From contig CAYVFC010000231.1 in assembly GCA_964450715.1 (NCBI GenBank), positions 1 through 7,562 on the forward strand: DNA of 7,562 bases, read 5' to 3'. Under the pieces are notes generated by a model. That model saw only the letters and a list, made by a program, of their open reading frames with translations. It made no database searches and was not told the origin of the DNA. Of this stretch, positions 1 through 5,988 are shown piece by piece. Every line of letters begins with the position of its first letter. Within the stretch, counting starts at the first letter, position 1. This stretch comes from CAYVFC01 sp964450715. GTDB lineage: Bacteria > Myxococcota_A > Polyangia > Polyangiales > JAFGIB01. Made by a program: the position numbers and the translations under genes.

Positions 1-199
1 GCGCCGCCTTCCCCCTTTTTGCTCTTCCCAGCCGTTGAAAAACCCGGAATTAGCCTTATTAAAATACTTCATTTTGATCGTTCTACTGTAACGATTCTAA
101 ATTCGCGAAGGCGGGTATCCGAAGAGTAAATCTGAAACCTGTTCCAAACCGATCGTAATTCCTTGCCTTTTTCCTTAAGATCCTACCTATGATTGCGTC
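1..199. other. AT-richer intergenic stretch, no gene seen
   Basis: This segment lies downstream of the AOR stop codon and is clearly richer in A and T than the coding DNA beside it. I find no convincing reading frame. A short inverted repeat is visible, ATCGTT at 77-82 and AACGAT at 90-95 with a 7-nt loop, and a TTCGCGAA palindrome lies at 102-109. Neither is followed by a T-run in the AOR direction, so no intrinsic terminator can be claimed. The next gene lies outside the window. Confidence 0.6.
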
Positions 200-2395
200 C
201 TAGTAGACGGCCGAAGCGGGTTGGCGGTCGGGGCGGTCTTCTTTTTCCTGGCGGGCGCGGGCCTGGCGGACGATGCGCTGGTACTTCTCGGCGGTGAAGC
301 CCAGGCGTTGCAGGGTTTCGTCCAGGGGAATGGCGTCGCTGTCGTAGCCCTTGGCCTGGTAGACGACATCGGAGAGCTTCTCGTACTGGGCGCGGCGGTA
401 TTCCTGCAGTGCTGCCAGCAGCTCCTCGTCGCTGCGGGAATCGGTTTGGACCCCCGCCACCTCTTTCAGGTATTGCGAGTAGTAATCCCGGCGGGCGGCG
501 AACTCCTCTACGGAGACGGGCGCCATGGCGCGCATGGGGATGCGGTCGTGCTCGCGGGTGCCGTATCCCTGTCGCAGGTTGATGAGCTTGTGCAACAGGT
601 AGCTGCGCTCGGATTCGGCGAGCAGGTCTTCTAGCGTCTTTTCGGTTCCCAGGGTGGCGTTGACGAATTCCAGGTAGTACTCGATGGTGGGCAGGTTCTT
701 GGAGGGATCGGCCGTGTTGCGGGCTTCCGGATGCCTCACGTCGATCCAGGGCAGCTTGCAGAGCCCGGCGATGTTGAACCAGGTGCGGAACAGCGGGAAC
801 CACCTGAGCGCCTCGGCCTTCTGCTCGAAGGTGGGAAGCTCCTTGTGGATCTGGTCGATGCCGATCAGCCACGCCTCGTCGTGCTGCGGCCCCTTCAGTG
901 CGAAGCCGTAGCCGCCCTGCTGGGCGAGCGACTCGCGGGTGACGTACATGGAGAACTCCAGGCCCTTGCACTCCATGGCGAAGCTGCAGAGCCGCTTCAC
1001 CACTTCGGCGCGCGAACGGCCGTTCTGCTGGCAGGCGCGGTCGGCGATCCACTCCTTGAGCCTTCGGATGCCGCGACCGACCTGAAGGGCGAAGCCGGGG
1101 TCGCCCGCGCCGATGCGGTGTACGATCTCCATGACCGTCTCGGGCGAGCCCCATCGCAGCTGTAGCCCGTCCGTGTCCCGCTCGCGCAGAAACCCGCGCT
1201 GAAAGGCCTCGAAGGCGAAGGCCATGGTCACCCCGGTGCTGATGGTGTCCACGCCGTACTCGTCGCAGTACCAGGCGTACTCGAGCATCCAGCCGATATC
1301 GAAGATGCCGAGGTTGGTGATGGCCGCGGCGGTCTCGTACTCCGGGCCGTCGACGGCGATGGTGCGGCCGGCCAGCGGTCCACTCTTCAGCTGGTGTTTC
1401 TCGCATCCCTTGGTGCAGGCCAGGGTGCATCCCGCGAAGCAGCCGTCCGGGTGTTTCTGGCCAAAAACGCCGTTCTCGAAGTGGCGGCCCGAAACCTCCT
1501 TCGCGCGCTCGTCCGTGCCCTGCTGGTAGTTGCGGACCGGCAGCAGGTGATGCGGCGTCATCATGTCGATGAGCGAGGTGGTACCCTGCCGCTGCAAGCG
1601 CATGGCCTTGGGGTCCACCTCGTTGATCACGCCGCGCAGGCCCTTGCCCGCCTTGCGGATCCGCTCCCGGTCGACGGGACGGTTGGAGAGGCTCGACATG
1701 TCACATTTGACGACAATGCCCCAGAGCCGCTTCTCCCGCATCACCGTGCCCAGGCCGCCGCGTCCCGCCTGCTTGGCCCGGCAGCGCTGCCGCTTGAGAT
1801 CGTAGTAGATGCTGTTGATGCAGCCGAAGTAGGAGTGCGAGGCTCCCCGGCCGGTGTTGACGAGCGCCACGTGCGACGGCTTGCCCTCGCCCCGGAAGCG
1901 CTCGAAGAGCTCTTCCACTCCGAAGAGCGAGTGCTCGGTCTCCGGAGCCTGCTCGAGGCGGACCTCTCCGCGGTCAGCGTCGATCACCACCAGCACGTCC
2001 CGGTCCGACTTGCCGGTGACGCTGATGGCGTCGAAGCCCGCGTTCTTGACCAGAGGAAAGAAATAACCGCCCACGTTGGAGTCGCAGAAGGTGTTGGTCA
2101 GCGGCGAGATGGCGCCCACGATGAACTTGCCGGTGCCGGCAAAGCCGCTCTCCCCGCAAAAAGGGCCGCCGGCCAGGGCCAGCACGTTCTCCGGGCTGTC
2201 GTAGCGGGTCGTCTCGTTCGTGCCGTCGAAGACAAACTTGAGGCAGTACCCCCTGCCGCCCACGAACATCTGCCGCGTTTCCGGCGGGATCGGCTCGACG
2301 GCGATGCTGCGGGTGCCCAGATCGATCTTCAGGCACCTGTCCGTGTACCCCCTGTCCAGGGCGGCCTTTTGATACTCGATGGATGCGAACGACAT
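200..2395 (-). CDS. Aldehyde ferredoxin oxidoreductase family tungsten/molybdenum enzyme
   Basis: A 731-residue cytoplasmic oxidoreductase. Characterised family members oxidise aldehydes to carboxylic acids and pass electrons to ferredoxin, using a bis-pyranopterin W (or Mo) centre and one [4Fe-4S] cluster. Visible: the N-terminal pterin-binding domain (GGRG near 47, SPENVLALAGGP 67-78, SPLTNTFCDSNVGG 97-110, AGRGGLGTVM 210-219), a cysteine cluster C319/C323/C327/C331, PEYE at 351-354, QHDEAW at 504-509, and a distal C546 in NIAGLC, the expected fourth cluster ligand. The C-terminal end (LINLRQGYGTR, then LDETLQRLGF) is family-typical. At 731 residues it is longer than the roughly 600-650 of well-known members. 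I chose ATG 2395 over an in-frame start at 2488 because GGAG sits 6 nt upstream and the family's N-terminus begins there. Substrate, metal and partner subunits cannot be read from sequence. Family call is secure; benzoyl-CoA-reductase-type or other AOR subgroups remain possible. Confidence 0.93.
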   Translation of the reverse strand: MSFASIEYQKAALDRGYTDRCLKIDLGTRSIAVEPIPPETRQMFVGGRGYCLKFVFDGTNETTRYDSPENVLALAGGPFCGESGFAGTGKFIVGAISPLTNTFCDSNVGGYFFPLVKNAGFDAISVTGKSDRDVLVVIDADRGEVRLEQAPETEHSLFGVEELFERFRGEGKPSHVALVNTGRGASHSYFGCINSIYYDLKRQRCRAKQAGRGGLGTVMREKRLWGIVVKCDMSSLSNRPVDRERIRKAGKGLRGVINEVDPKAMRLQRQGTTSLIDMMTPHHLLPVRNYQQGTDERAKEVSGRHFENGVFGQKHPDGCFAGCTLACTKGCEKHQLKSGPLAGRTIAVDGPEYETAAAITNLGIFDIGWMLEYAWYCDEYGVDTISTGVTMAFAFEAFQRGFLRERDTDGLQLRWGSPETVMEIVHRIGAGDPGFALQVGRGIRRLKEWIADRACQQNGRSRAEVVKRLCSFAMECKGLEFSMYVTRESLAQQGGYGFALKGPQHDEAWLIGIDQIHKELPTFEQKAEALRWFPLFRTWFNIAGLCKLPWIDVRHPEARNTADPSKNLPTIEYYLEFVNATLGTEKTLEDLLAESERSYLLHKLINLRQGYGTREHDRIPMRAMAPVSVEEFAARRDYYSQYLKEVAGVQTDSRSDEELLAALQEYRRAQYEKLSDVVYQAKGYDSDAIPLDETLQRLGFTAEKYQRIVRQARARQEKEDRPDRQPASAVY

Positions 2396-2449
2396 GTACG
2401 GCTCCGGTGGAAAGACGAACGGTCTAGCGATACCCCCCGCGGGTGTCAA
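2396..2449 (-). promoter_or_regulatory. Putative sigma70-like promoter and ribosome site of the AOR gene
   Basis: On the minus strand a perfect TTGACA -35 hexamer (2449-2444) is followed after 17 nt by TAGACC (2426-2421), a partial -10 match. This predicts a start near 2414 and a leader of about 20 nt holding GGAG (2405-2402) 6 nt before the ATG. The spacer contains the palindrome CCCGCGGG (2436-2443), which could be an operator. The -35 and spacing are good; the -10 is weak. Confidence 0.42.
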
Positions 2450-2466
2450 ACGCGTGCGGGGTTTCG

Positions 2467-2535
2467 ACCGGAACGGCCCTGCTCGCAACGGCGCTCCATG
2501 AGAGTCGCTCTCGACCCCGCCGCGGGGCTTCCGGT
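2467..2535. other. Compact multi-hairpin element upstream of the AOR gene
   Basis: Seven-base arms ACCGGAA (2467-2473) and TTCCGGT (2529-2535) enclose two adjacent hairpins: GAGAG-TCG-CTCTC (2500-2512) and CCCCG-CCG-CGGGG (2515-2527). They are separated from each other by 2 nt and from the right closing arm by 1 nt. This geometry resembles a multi-way RNA junction or clustered operator sites. It lies upstream of the predicted AOR -35 box, so it would be in the AOR leader only if a more distal promoter exists. No known riboswitch class is recognised by eye. In such GC-rich DNA some pairing is expected by chance. Confidence 0.35.
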
Positions 2536-2553
2536 TCCCTCTTCAGCGGGGCC

Positions 2554-2575
2554 AAAAATAGCGCTCGGGAGAGCG
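2554..2575 (-). terminator. Weak intrinsic-terminator-like hairpin upstream of AOR
   Basis: Read on the minus strand, CGCTC (2575-2571), a 4-nt loop and GAGCG (2566-2562) form a 5-bp stem followed, after three bases, by five Ts (2558-2554). This is a short stem for a terminator. It would stop leftward transcripts arising in 2580-2767 before they reach the AOR promoter, or act in an attenuator. Confidence 0.28.
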
Positions 2576-2582
2576 GTAAGCA

Positions 2583-2618
2583 AGTAGACGGCCGGTAGCT
2601 GCCGGCCGGTCCGCTACT
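2583..2618. repeat. GC-rich inverted repeat (cruciform/hairpin) in divergent intergenic region
   Basis: CGGCCGG (2589-2595) and CCGGCCG (2602-2608) are perfectly complementary around a 6-nt loop. An outer pair, AGTAG (2583-2587) and CTACT (2614-2618), adds five more pairs across an asymmetric internal loop. No T-run follows on either side, so a terminator is unlikely. A structured leader, operator or extragenic repeat are all possible. Confidence 0.5.
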
Positions 2619-2709
2619 ACCCGCCGGCTACCCCTCCGCTTCTCTCCGCGGGCGTGCTCGACTTGAGCTTTCGCGTCCTTCGGTGCCAACATGTCGAGGT
2701 AGGGCATCT

Positions 2710-2741
2710 GTAGCGTTCCCGGACGCCGGTAGCGTTGCCGG
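2710..2741. promoter_or_regulatory. 13-bp direct repeat upstream of the transporter gene
   Basis: GTAGCGTTCCCGG (2710-2722) and GTAGCGTTGCCGG (2729-2741) match at 12 of 13 positions with a 19-bp period, ending 26 bp before the chosen transporter ATG. The nine bases GCCGGTAGC overlapping the second copy (2725-2733) recur exactly at 2591-2599. Close to two helical turns apart, the copies could be tandem regulator sites. No convincing -35/-10 pair for the transporter was found here. Confidence 0.35.
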
Positions 2742-2767
2742 CGCGCCATCTGCGAGACACCGTATCG

Positions 2768-4231
2768 ATGCAGAGAACCGATCTGTTTTCCTCGCGCTGG
2801 GGATTACTGCTGGCCAGCCTGGGGATGGCTATCGGCGCGGGCAACATCTGGCGCTTTCCTCGCGTGGTCTCACAGCACGGGGGCGGCGCCTTCATGCTGG
2901 CCTGGCTGGTGGCGCTCTTTGCCTGGTCTATCCCGCTTTTGATCATCGAGCTGTACTGGGGCCGGCGTTCGCGCCGCGGTCCGGTCGGCGCCTTCGCCAC
3001 CGTGGCCGGTCCCGGCTGGTCCTGGGCGGGCGGCTTCGTGGCGCTGTGCTGCAGCGGCATCATGTTCTACTACGCGGTAGTGGCCGGCTGGTGTCTCTAT
3101 TATCTGGGCAGCGCGGCCGCCGGCGGGCTCGATCCCGGGACGGTGGCCCAGCGCTGGGACGGTTTCGTGGGATCGGGCTGGCCGGCGGCCTTCCTCGGAC
3201 TGGCCATCGGGCTCTGCACCGCAGTGGTCGCCCTGGGAGTGCGGCAGGGGATCGAACGAGTGAGCCGGATTCTCATTCCCCTGCTCTTTTTGCTGCTTTT
3301 CGCCTCGGCTCTGCGCGCGCTCACCCTGCCCGGGGCGGAGCGCGGGCTCGAGCGCATGTTCCGGCCCAACTTTCACCTGCTGCTCGAGCACCGGGTCTGG
3401 CTGGAGGCGTTCAGCCAGTCAGCCTGGTCCACCGGGGCGGGCTGGGGGCTGTTGCTGGTATACGGCGGGTATACGCGGAAGCGCGGAGATGTGGTGCTGG
3501 ACGCCGCCATCACCGGCCTGGGCAACAACGCTGCCAGCCTGCTGGCCGGTTTCGCGGTGCTGCCCACCGTCTTCGCGCTGCTGCCGCCGGAGCAGGCGGA
3601 GCAGGTGAGCTCGGCCGGTAACGAGGGGCTGGCCTTCATCTGGATGCCGCGGCTCTTCCTCTCGGGCGAGATGCCGGGCGGCCCCCTATTATTGGTGGTG
3701 TTTTTCGCCGCTCTTGCGGTAGCCGCGCTCAGCTCGCTGGTCGCCATGGTCGAGCTGGGGATCCGCACGTTGATGGATTTCGGGATCAAGAGGCGCACCG
3801 CCGTCCTGGTGGTCGCAGTCGCCGGGTTTCTGCTGGGGCTCCCCTCGGCGCTCAGCCTCTCGTTCTTCAAGAACCAGGACTGGGTTTGGGGCCTGGGCTT
3901 GCTGATCTCCGGGGCCCTGTTCGCGCTGGGCACGGCCGCGCACGGCGTCCGGCGCCTGCGGGAAACCATCAGCTCGGAGAGCCCGGGGATCCGCCTGGGC
4001 GGCTGGTTCGACTGGCTGGTCGTGGGCTTCATACCCGCCGCCTTCGTCATTATGCTGCTCTGGTGGCTCTTCCAGTCGGTCGAGTGGGAGCCCGGCTGGT
4101 ACGACCCGCTCGCCACTTTCAGCCTGGGCACCTGCCTGCTGCAGTGGGCAATGGCGCTAGGCGGGCTCGGGCTGCTGAATAAGTGGATGAGCCGCCGGGT
4201 GCTGTCCGCAGGGAAGGAGCCCGGGCCATGA
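2768..4231 (+). CDS. Sodium-dependent amino-acid transporter, NSS (SLC6/LeuT-fold) family
   Basis: A 487-residue polytopic inner-membrane protein with about 12 hydrophobic segments. NSS members couple uptake of amino acids or related solutes to sodium entry. The TM1 signature GMAIGAGNIWRFP (19-31) retains the equivalents of LeuT A22 and N27 (Na1), G20 and V23 (Na2, here Ile) and the gating Arg30. HGGGAF (37-42) and the TM3 tyrosines FYY (100-102) are also present. The unwound TM6 reads WSTGAGWG (220-227), the TM7 Asn equivalent is N253 or N254, and TM8 carries LSS (321-323), matching the Na2 site with Ser for Thr. I prefer ATG 2768 to TTG 2735 because NSS proteins begin a few residues before TM1, although no strong ribosome site precedes either. 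The gene overlaps a small-subunit gene by ATGA, which points to the MetP-like branch that carries methionine or small neutral amino acids. Substrate is inferred only. Confidence 0.93.
   Translation: MQRTDLFSSRWGLLLASLGMAIGAGNIWRFPRVVSQHGGGAFMLAWLVALFAWSIPLLIIELYWGRRSRRGPVGAFATVAGPGWSWAGGFVALCCSGIMFYYAVVAGWCLYYLGSAAAGGLDPGTVAQRWDGFVGSGWPAAFLGLAIGLCTAVVALGVRQGIERVSRILIPLLFLLLFASALRALTLPGAERGLERMFRPNFHLLLEHRVWLEAFSQSAWSTGAGWGLLLVYGGYTRKRGDVVLDAAITGLGNNAASLLAGFAVLPTVFALLPPEQAEQVSSAGNEGLAFIWMPRLFLSGEMPGGPLLLVVFFAALAVAALSSLVAMVELGIRTLMDFGIKRRTAVLVVAVAGFLLGLPSALSLSFFKNQDWVWGLGLLISGALFALGTAAHGVRRLRETISSESPGIRLGGWFDWLVVGFIPAAFVIMLLWWLFQSVEWEPGWYDPLATFSLGTCLLQWAMALGGLGLLNKWMSRRVLSAGKEPGP
4214..4230 (+). 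promoter_or_regulatory. Ribosome-binding site and coupled start of the small subunit
   Basis: AAGGAG (4214-4219) lies 8 nt before ATG 4228, inside the last codons of the transporter gene. The start codon overlaps the transporter TGA as ATGA. This fixes the small protein's start at 4228, rather than at the in-frame upstream ATG 4183, which would add 15 non-hydrophobic residues. It also implies translational coupling. Confidence 0.75.
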
Positions 4232-4380
4232 GCGCGGGCGCGATGCTGGTCATGGGCTTGGTGTTGACCGCCGTGTTCGGCGGGGTAGGTGCGGCTCTGG
4301 CCGCGGCTTACTGGCAGGAGCGCGCATCGCGGGCAGCGGAGCACCCGAAGCAGGACGACGGCGAGGAGCGAAACGCTTGA
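4228..4380 (+). CDS. MetS-like small subunit of the NSS transporter
   Basis: A 50-residue protein with one predicted transmembrane helix (about residues 4-28: AMLVMGLVLTAVFGG then GAALAAAYW) and a short charged tail containing HPKQDDGEE. It fits the MetS family of NSS small subunits. The founding case is Corynebacterium glutamicum MetPS, where the small protein is needed with MetP for methionine/alanine uptake. Supporting points are its size, the Met-rich start with a Gly-Gly in the helix, and its position directly 3' of an NSS gene with a 4-base ATGA overlap and a good Shine-Dalgarno site. It is probably an inner-membrane partner of the transporter, made in fixed proportion by translational coupling. 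Sequence identity within this family is low, so assignment leans on context. The chance that it is a spurious short frame is small given the helix and ribosome site. Confidence 0.8.
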   Translation: MSAGAMLVMGLVLTAVFGGVGAALAAAYWQERASRAAEHPKQDDGEERNA

Positions 4381-4642
4381 ATCCGGAAGCGGCGTCGGTA
4401 GAGGCACCGGGCACCACGGCGGAAAAGGGCCGAAACACACCCGTACGGCCACTCAAGCGAAGAAGTGTTACCGTGTCCGGTCTGGCAGTGGAAAATGGGG
4501 AAGTCGGCACCAGAAGATAGCGATATGGCGGGAAATGGTTGCTCCTTTCGATTGGATAATTGTAAAATAATAGTACACAAGGCTTTGGTTTTTGGGCGGC
4601 GAGGGGTATTAGAGTAGGGACAAGGGAAGTCGGAGAGCAGGT
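4381..4642. other. Intergenic region between transporter operon and lipoprotein gene
   Basis: This stretch has no supported gene. Open frames that cross it on both strands have low-complexity, shadow-like translations and no ribosome sites. No clear terminator for the transporter operon is visible; the best candidate, GGCCG (4428-4432) with CGGCC (4446-4450), has a 13-nt loop and no T-run. The right part turns AT-rich around 4550-4575, which fits a promoter for the downstream gene. Confidence 0.6.
4539..4568 (+). promoter_or_regulatory. Putative promoter of the cysteine-rich lipoprotein gene
   Basis: TTGCTC (4539-4544) and TAAAAT (4563-4568), separated by 18 nt, resemble -35 and -10 hexamers; the -10 matches TATAAT at five of six positions and the -35 at three of six. 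The stretch is AT-rich in an otherwise GC-rich window. It would give a leader of about 68 nt, with GGAG (4632-4635) 7 nt before ATG 4643. An alternative -10, TAATAG, begins at 4568. Confidence 0.35.
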
Positions 4643-5788
4643 ATGAAGTCGATACTGAATATCTTTTCGTTTTTACTGGTCTTTTCGCTCGTCATCGCCG
4701 CGGCTGGTTGTGCGGAGGGGGCGGCGGAGTTCGTCGAGGCCGGATCCGGAGGCGGGGGCAGCGGCGCGGGTGCAGGCGGAAGCAGCGGACAGGGCGCGGG
4801 GGGAAGCTCCGGATCGAGCGCGGGCTGTTCTTATGCCTCTTGTCAGGGAACCTGCTGCAACGACGCGTGCGTGGATACGCAGAGCGATCCCAACAACTGC
4901 GGAATCTGTGGCCAGCAGTGCCCCTCGGCCCAGGCATGTATACAGGGGGTCTGCTCGTGTGCCCTGGAGGGGTACCAGGCGTGCGGCGAAGCCTGCGTAA
5001 ACGTGCAGGCCGACGACGAGAACTGCGGCGCGTGCGACAAGGCCTGCGGCACCCGGGAGACCTGCCAGGCCGGCGAATGCGTATGCGCCAGCGCCAGCGA
5101 CGAGGTGTGCGAAGGCGAGTGCGTGGATCTAATGACGGACCGCTCCAACTGCGGCGAGTGCAGTCACGTATGCGAGCTCGCTACCCTGTGCGAGAACGGC
5201 GAGTGCGGCTGCACGCTGGAAAATCACGAGATATGCGGTGACGCGTGCGTGGACCTGACCTCTGCCGACGCCCATTGCGGCGCCTGTGACAATGCCTGCG
5301 ACGTAGACCAGCAGAAGTGCGTGCAGGGCGAGTGCAAGTGCCGCAGCTCCAACGAGGCTTTCTGCGGCGGTACCTGCATCGACGTGGCCGAGGACGTGAA
5401 CAACTGCGGGGATTGCGAGGTGGTGTGCGAGGAGGGGCAGCCCTGCTGCAACAAGGTCTGCACCGACATCCTGACCGATGCGGCGAACTGCGGCTCCTGC
5501 GGCCACGCCTGCGTGGGCGGCCAGACCTGCGTGGACGGCAAATGCGCCTGCACCAGCGACGCCCAGTGCGGGGGCCGGAAGTGCTGCGACGGCAGGTGTA
5601 TGGACCTGTCGGCCGATCCGAACAACTGCGGCACCTGCGGGAACGTGTGCGCCAGCGGGTGTTGCGAGGGCAGCACCTGCAGAGACCTACAGAGCGACTG
5701 GGAGAACTGCGGTACCTGCGGCAACCGGTGTGAGATATTCGTGATCATCATGTTGCCCGGCACCTGCACCGCAGGCGTCTGCGGATAA
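4643..5788 (+). CDS. Cysteine-rich repeat lipoprotein (Stig1-like repeats)
   Basis: A 381-residue secreted protein of unknown function. Residues 1-22 are a signal peptide (one Lys, a long hydrophobic core) ending in a lipobox-like AAGC, with C23 as the predicted lipidated cysteine. The -3 residue is Ala rather than Leu/Val/Ile, so processing is likely rather than certain. Residues 33-60 form a Gly/Ser/Ala linker. From about 62 to the end run eight cysteine modules centred on NCGxCxxxC (first Cys at 86, 128, 170, 212, 255, 283, 329, 356), often followed by CxxGxCxC and preceded by CxD-type segments such as ACVDLTSAD. By hand count about 65 of 381 residues are cysteine. This matches Stig1-like repeat proteins common in myxobacteria, some of which carry an unrelated 'tryptophan synthase alpha chain' label in databases. 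The many cysteines suggest a disulfide-braced rod on the cell surface. Role is unknown; adhesion or matrix binding is only a guess. Confidence 0.88.
   Translation: MKSILNIFSFLLVFSLVIAAAGCAEGAAEFVEAGSGGGGSGAGAGGSSGQGAGGSSGSSAGCSYASCQGTCCNDACVDTQSDPNNCGICGQQCPSAQACIQGVCSCALEGYQACGEACVNVQADDENCGACDKACGTRETCQAGECVCASASDEVCEGECVDLMTDRSNCGECSHVCELATLCENGECGCTLENHEICGDACVDLTSADAHCGACDNACDVDQQKCVQGECKCRSSNEAFCGGTCIDVAEDVNNCGDCEVVCEEGQPCCNKVCTDILTDAANCGSCGHACVGGQTCVDGKCACTSDAQCGGRKCCDGRCMDLSADPNNCGTCGNVCASGCCEGSTCRDLQSDWENCGTCGNRCEIFVIIMLPGTCTAGVCG
4826..5785 (+). repeat. Tandem cysteine-module repeats inside the lipoprotein gene
   Basis: The eight NCGxCxxxC modules of the encoded protein are spaced 42, 42, 42, 43, 28, 46 and 27 residues apart. 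The first five starts therefore follow a ~42-residue (126-bp) period. The last four pair up as long-plus-short units with a ~73-74-residue period. Such coding repeats are prone to expansion or contraction by recombination. Confidence 0.8.
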
Positions 5789-5804
5789 CCCCCCTCGTGT
5801 CCGC

Positions 5805-5925
5805 GAGCTGCCGTCTCGAAAGGACGCGGCGCCACCCCCGGTTCGAATGCGGGGCTTTCGCCAAGCCTGCCGTCACCGTGTTCGCCGCGTCTTTTCGAGA
5901 CGGCAGCTCAGCGCGGATCCTTTTT
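5805..5925 (+). terminator. Long inverted repeat with T-run after the lipoprotein gene
   Basis: Arms 5805-5831 (starting GAGCTGCCG, ending GCGGCG) and 5883-5909 are complementary over 27 positions with a single exception at 5822/5892. In plus-strand RNA this exception becomes a G-U pair. Outside a 3-nt bulge, CCGC (5801-5804) can add four pairs with GCGG (5913-5916), and TTTTT follows at 5921-5925. The stem begins 16 nt after the stop codon. The T-run and the G-U pair both favour action on plus-strand transcripts. The loop is 51 nt, far larger than in ordinary intrinsic terminators, so it may be an inserted repeat element reused as a terminator. Confidence 0.6.
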
Positions 5926-5988
5926 GTTCTTGCAGACCTTGGCGGTCGGAAGAGGGGCCTCGGAAGAGTGGACGTTGAGAACCAAGAA

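Noticed and set aside
183..1430. 415-residue minus-strand frame inside the AOR gene
   Set aside because: It is an out-of-frame shadow of the AOR gene with extreme Arg/Pro/His content and no recognisable motif.
1394..2587. Long open frame on the plus strand (about 397 residues) opposite the AOR gene
   Set aside because: It is antisense to a well-supported enzyme, has an Arg/Ala/Val-rich shadow-like translation, and has no family resemblance; high GC creates such frames.
2543..2749. Possible 68-residue minus-strand gene in the divergent intergenic region
   Set aside because: There is no ribosome site at either Met, the composition is basic and featureless, and the frame runs through the hairpins and terminator-like structure. 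I could not support it.
4428..4450. GGCCG/CGGCC hairpin as terminator of the transporter operon
   Set aside because: The stem is only five pairs, the loop is 13 nt, and no T-run follows.
4289..4580. Overlapping 90-residue frames on both strands across the end of the small-subunit gene
   Set aside because: They overlap the MetS-like gene or its downstream gap, lack ribosome sites, and show no membrane segment or motif.
5836..5854. T-arm-like CCCCG-GTTCGAATG-CGGGG, suggesting a tRNA fragment or attachment site
   Set aside because: The pair closing the seven-base loop would be G-G, and no acceptor, D or anticodon arm lies nearby. It sits in the loop of the large inverted repeat and is probably coincidence.
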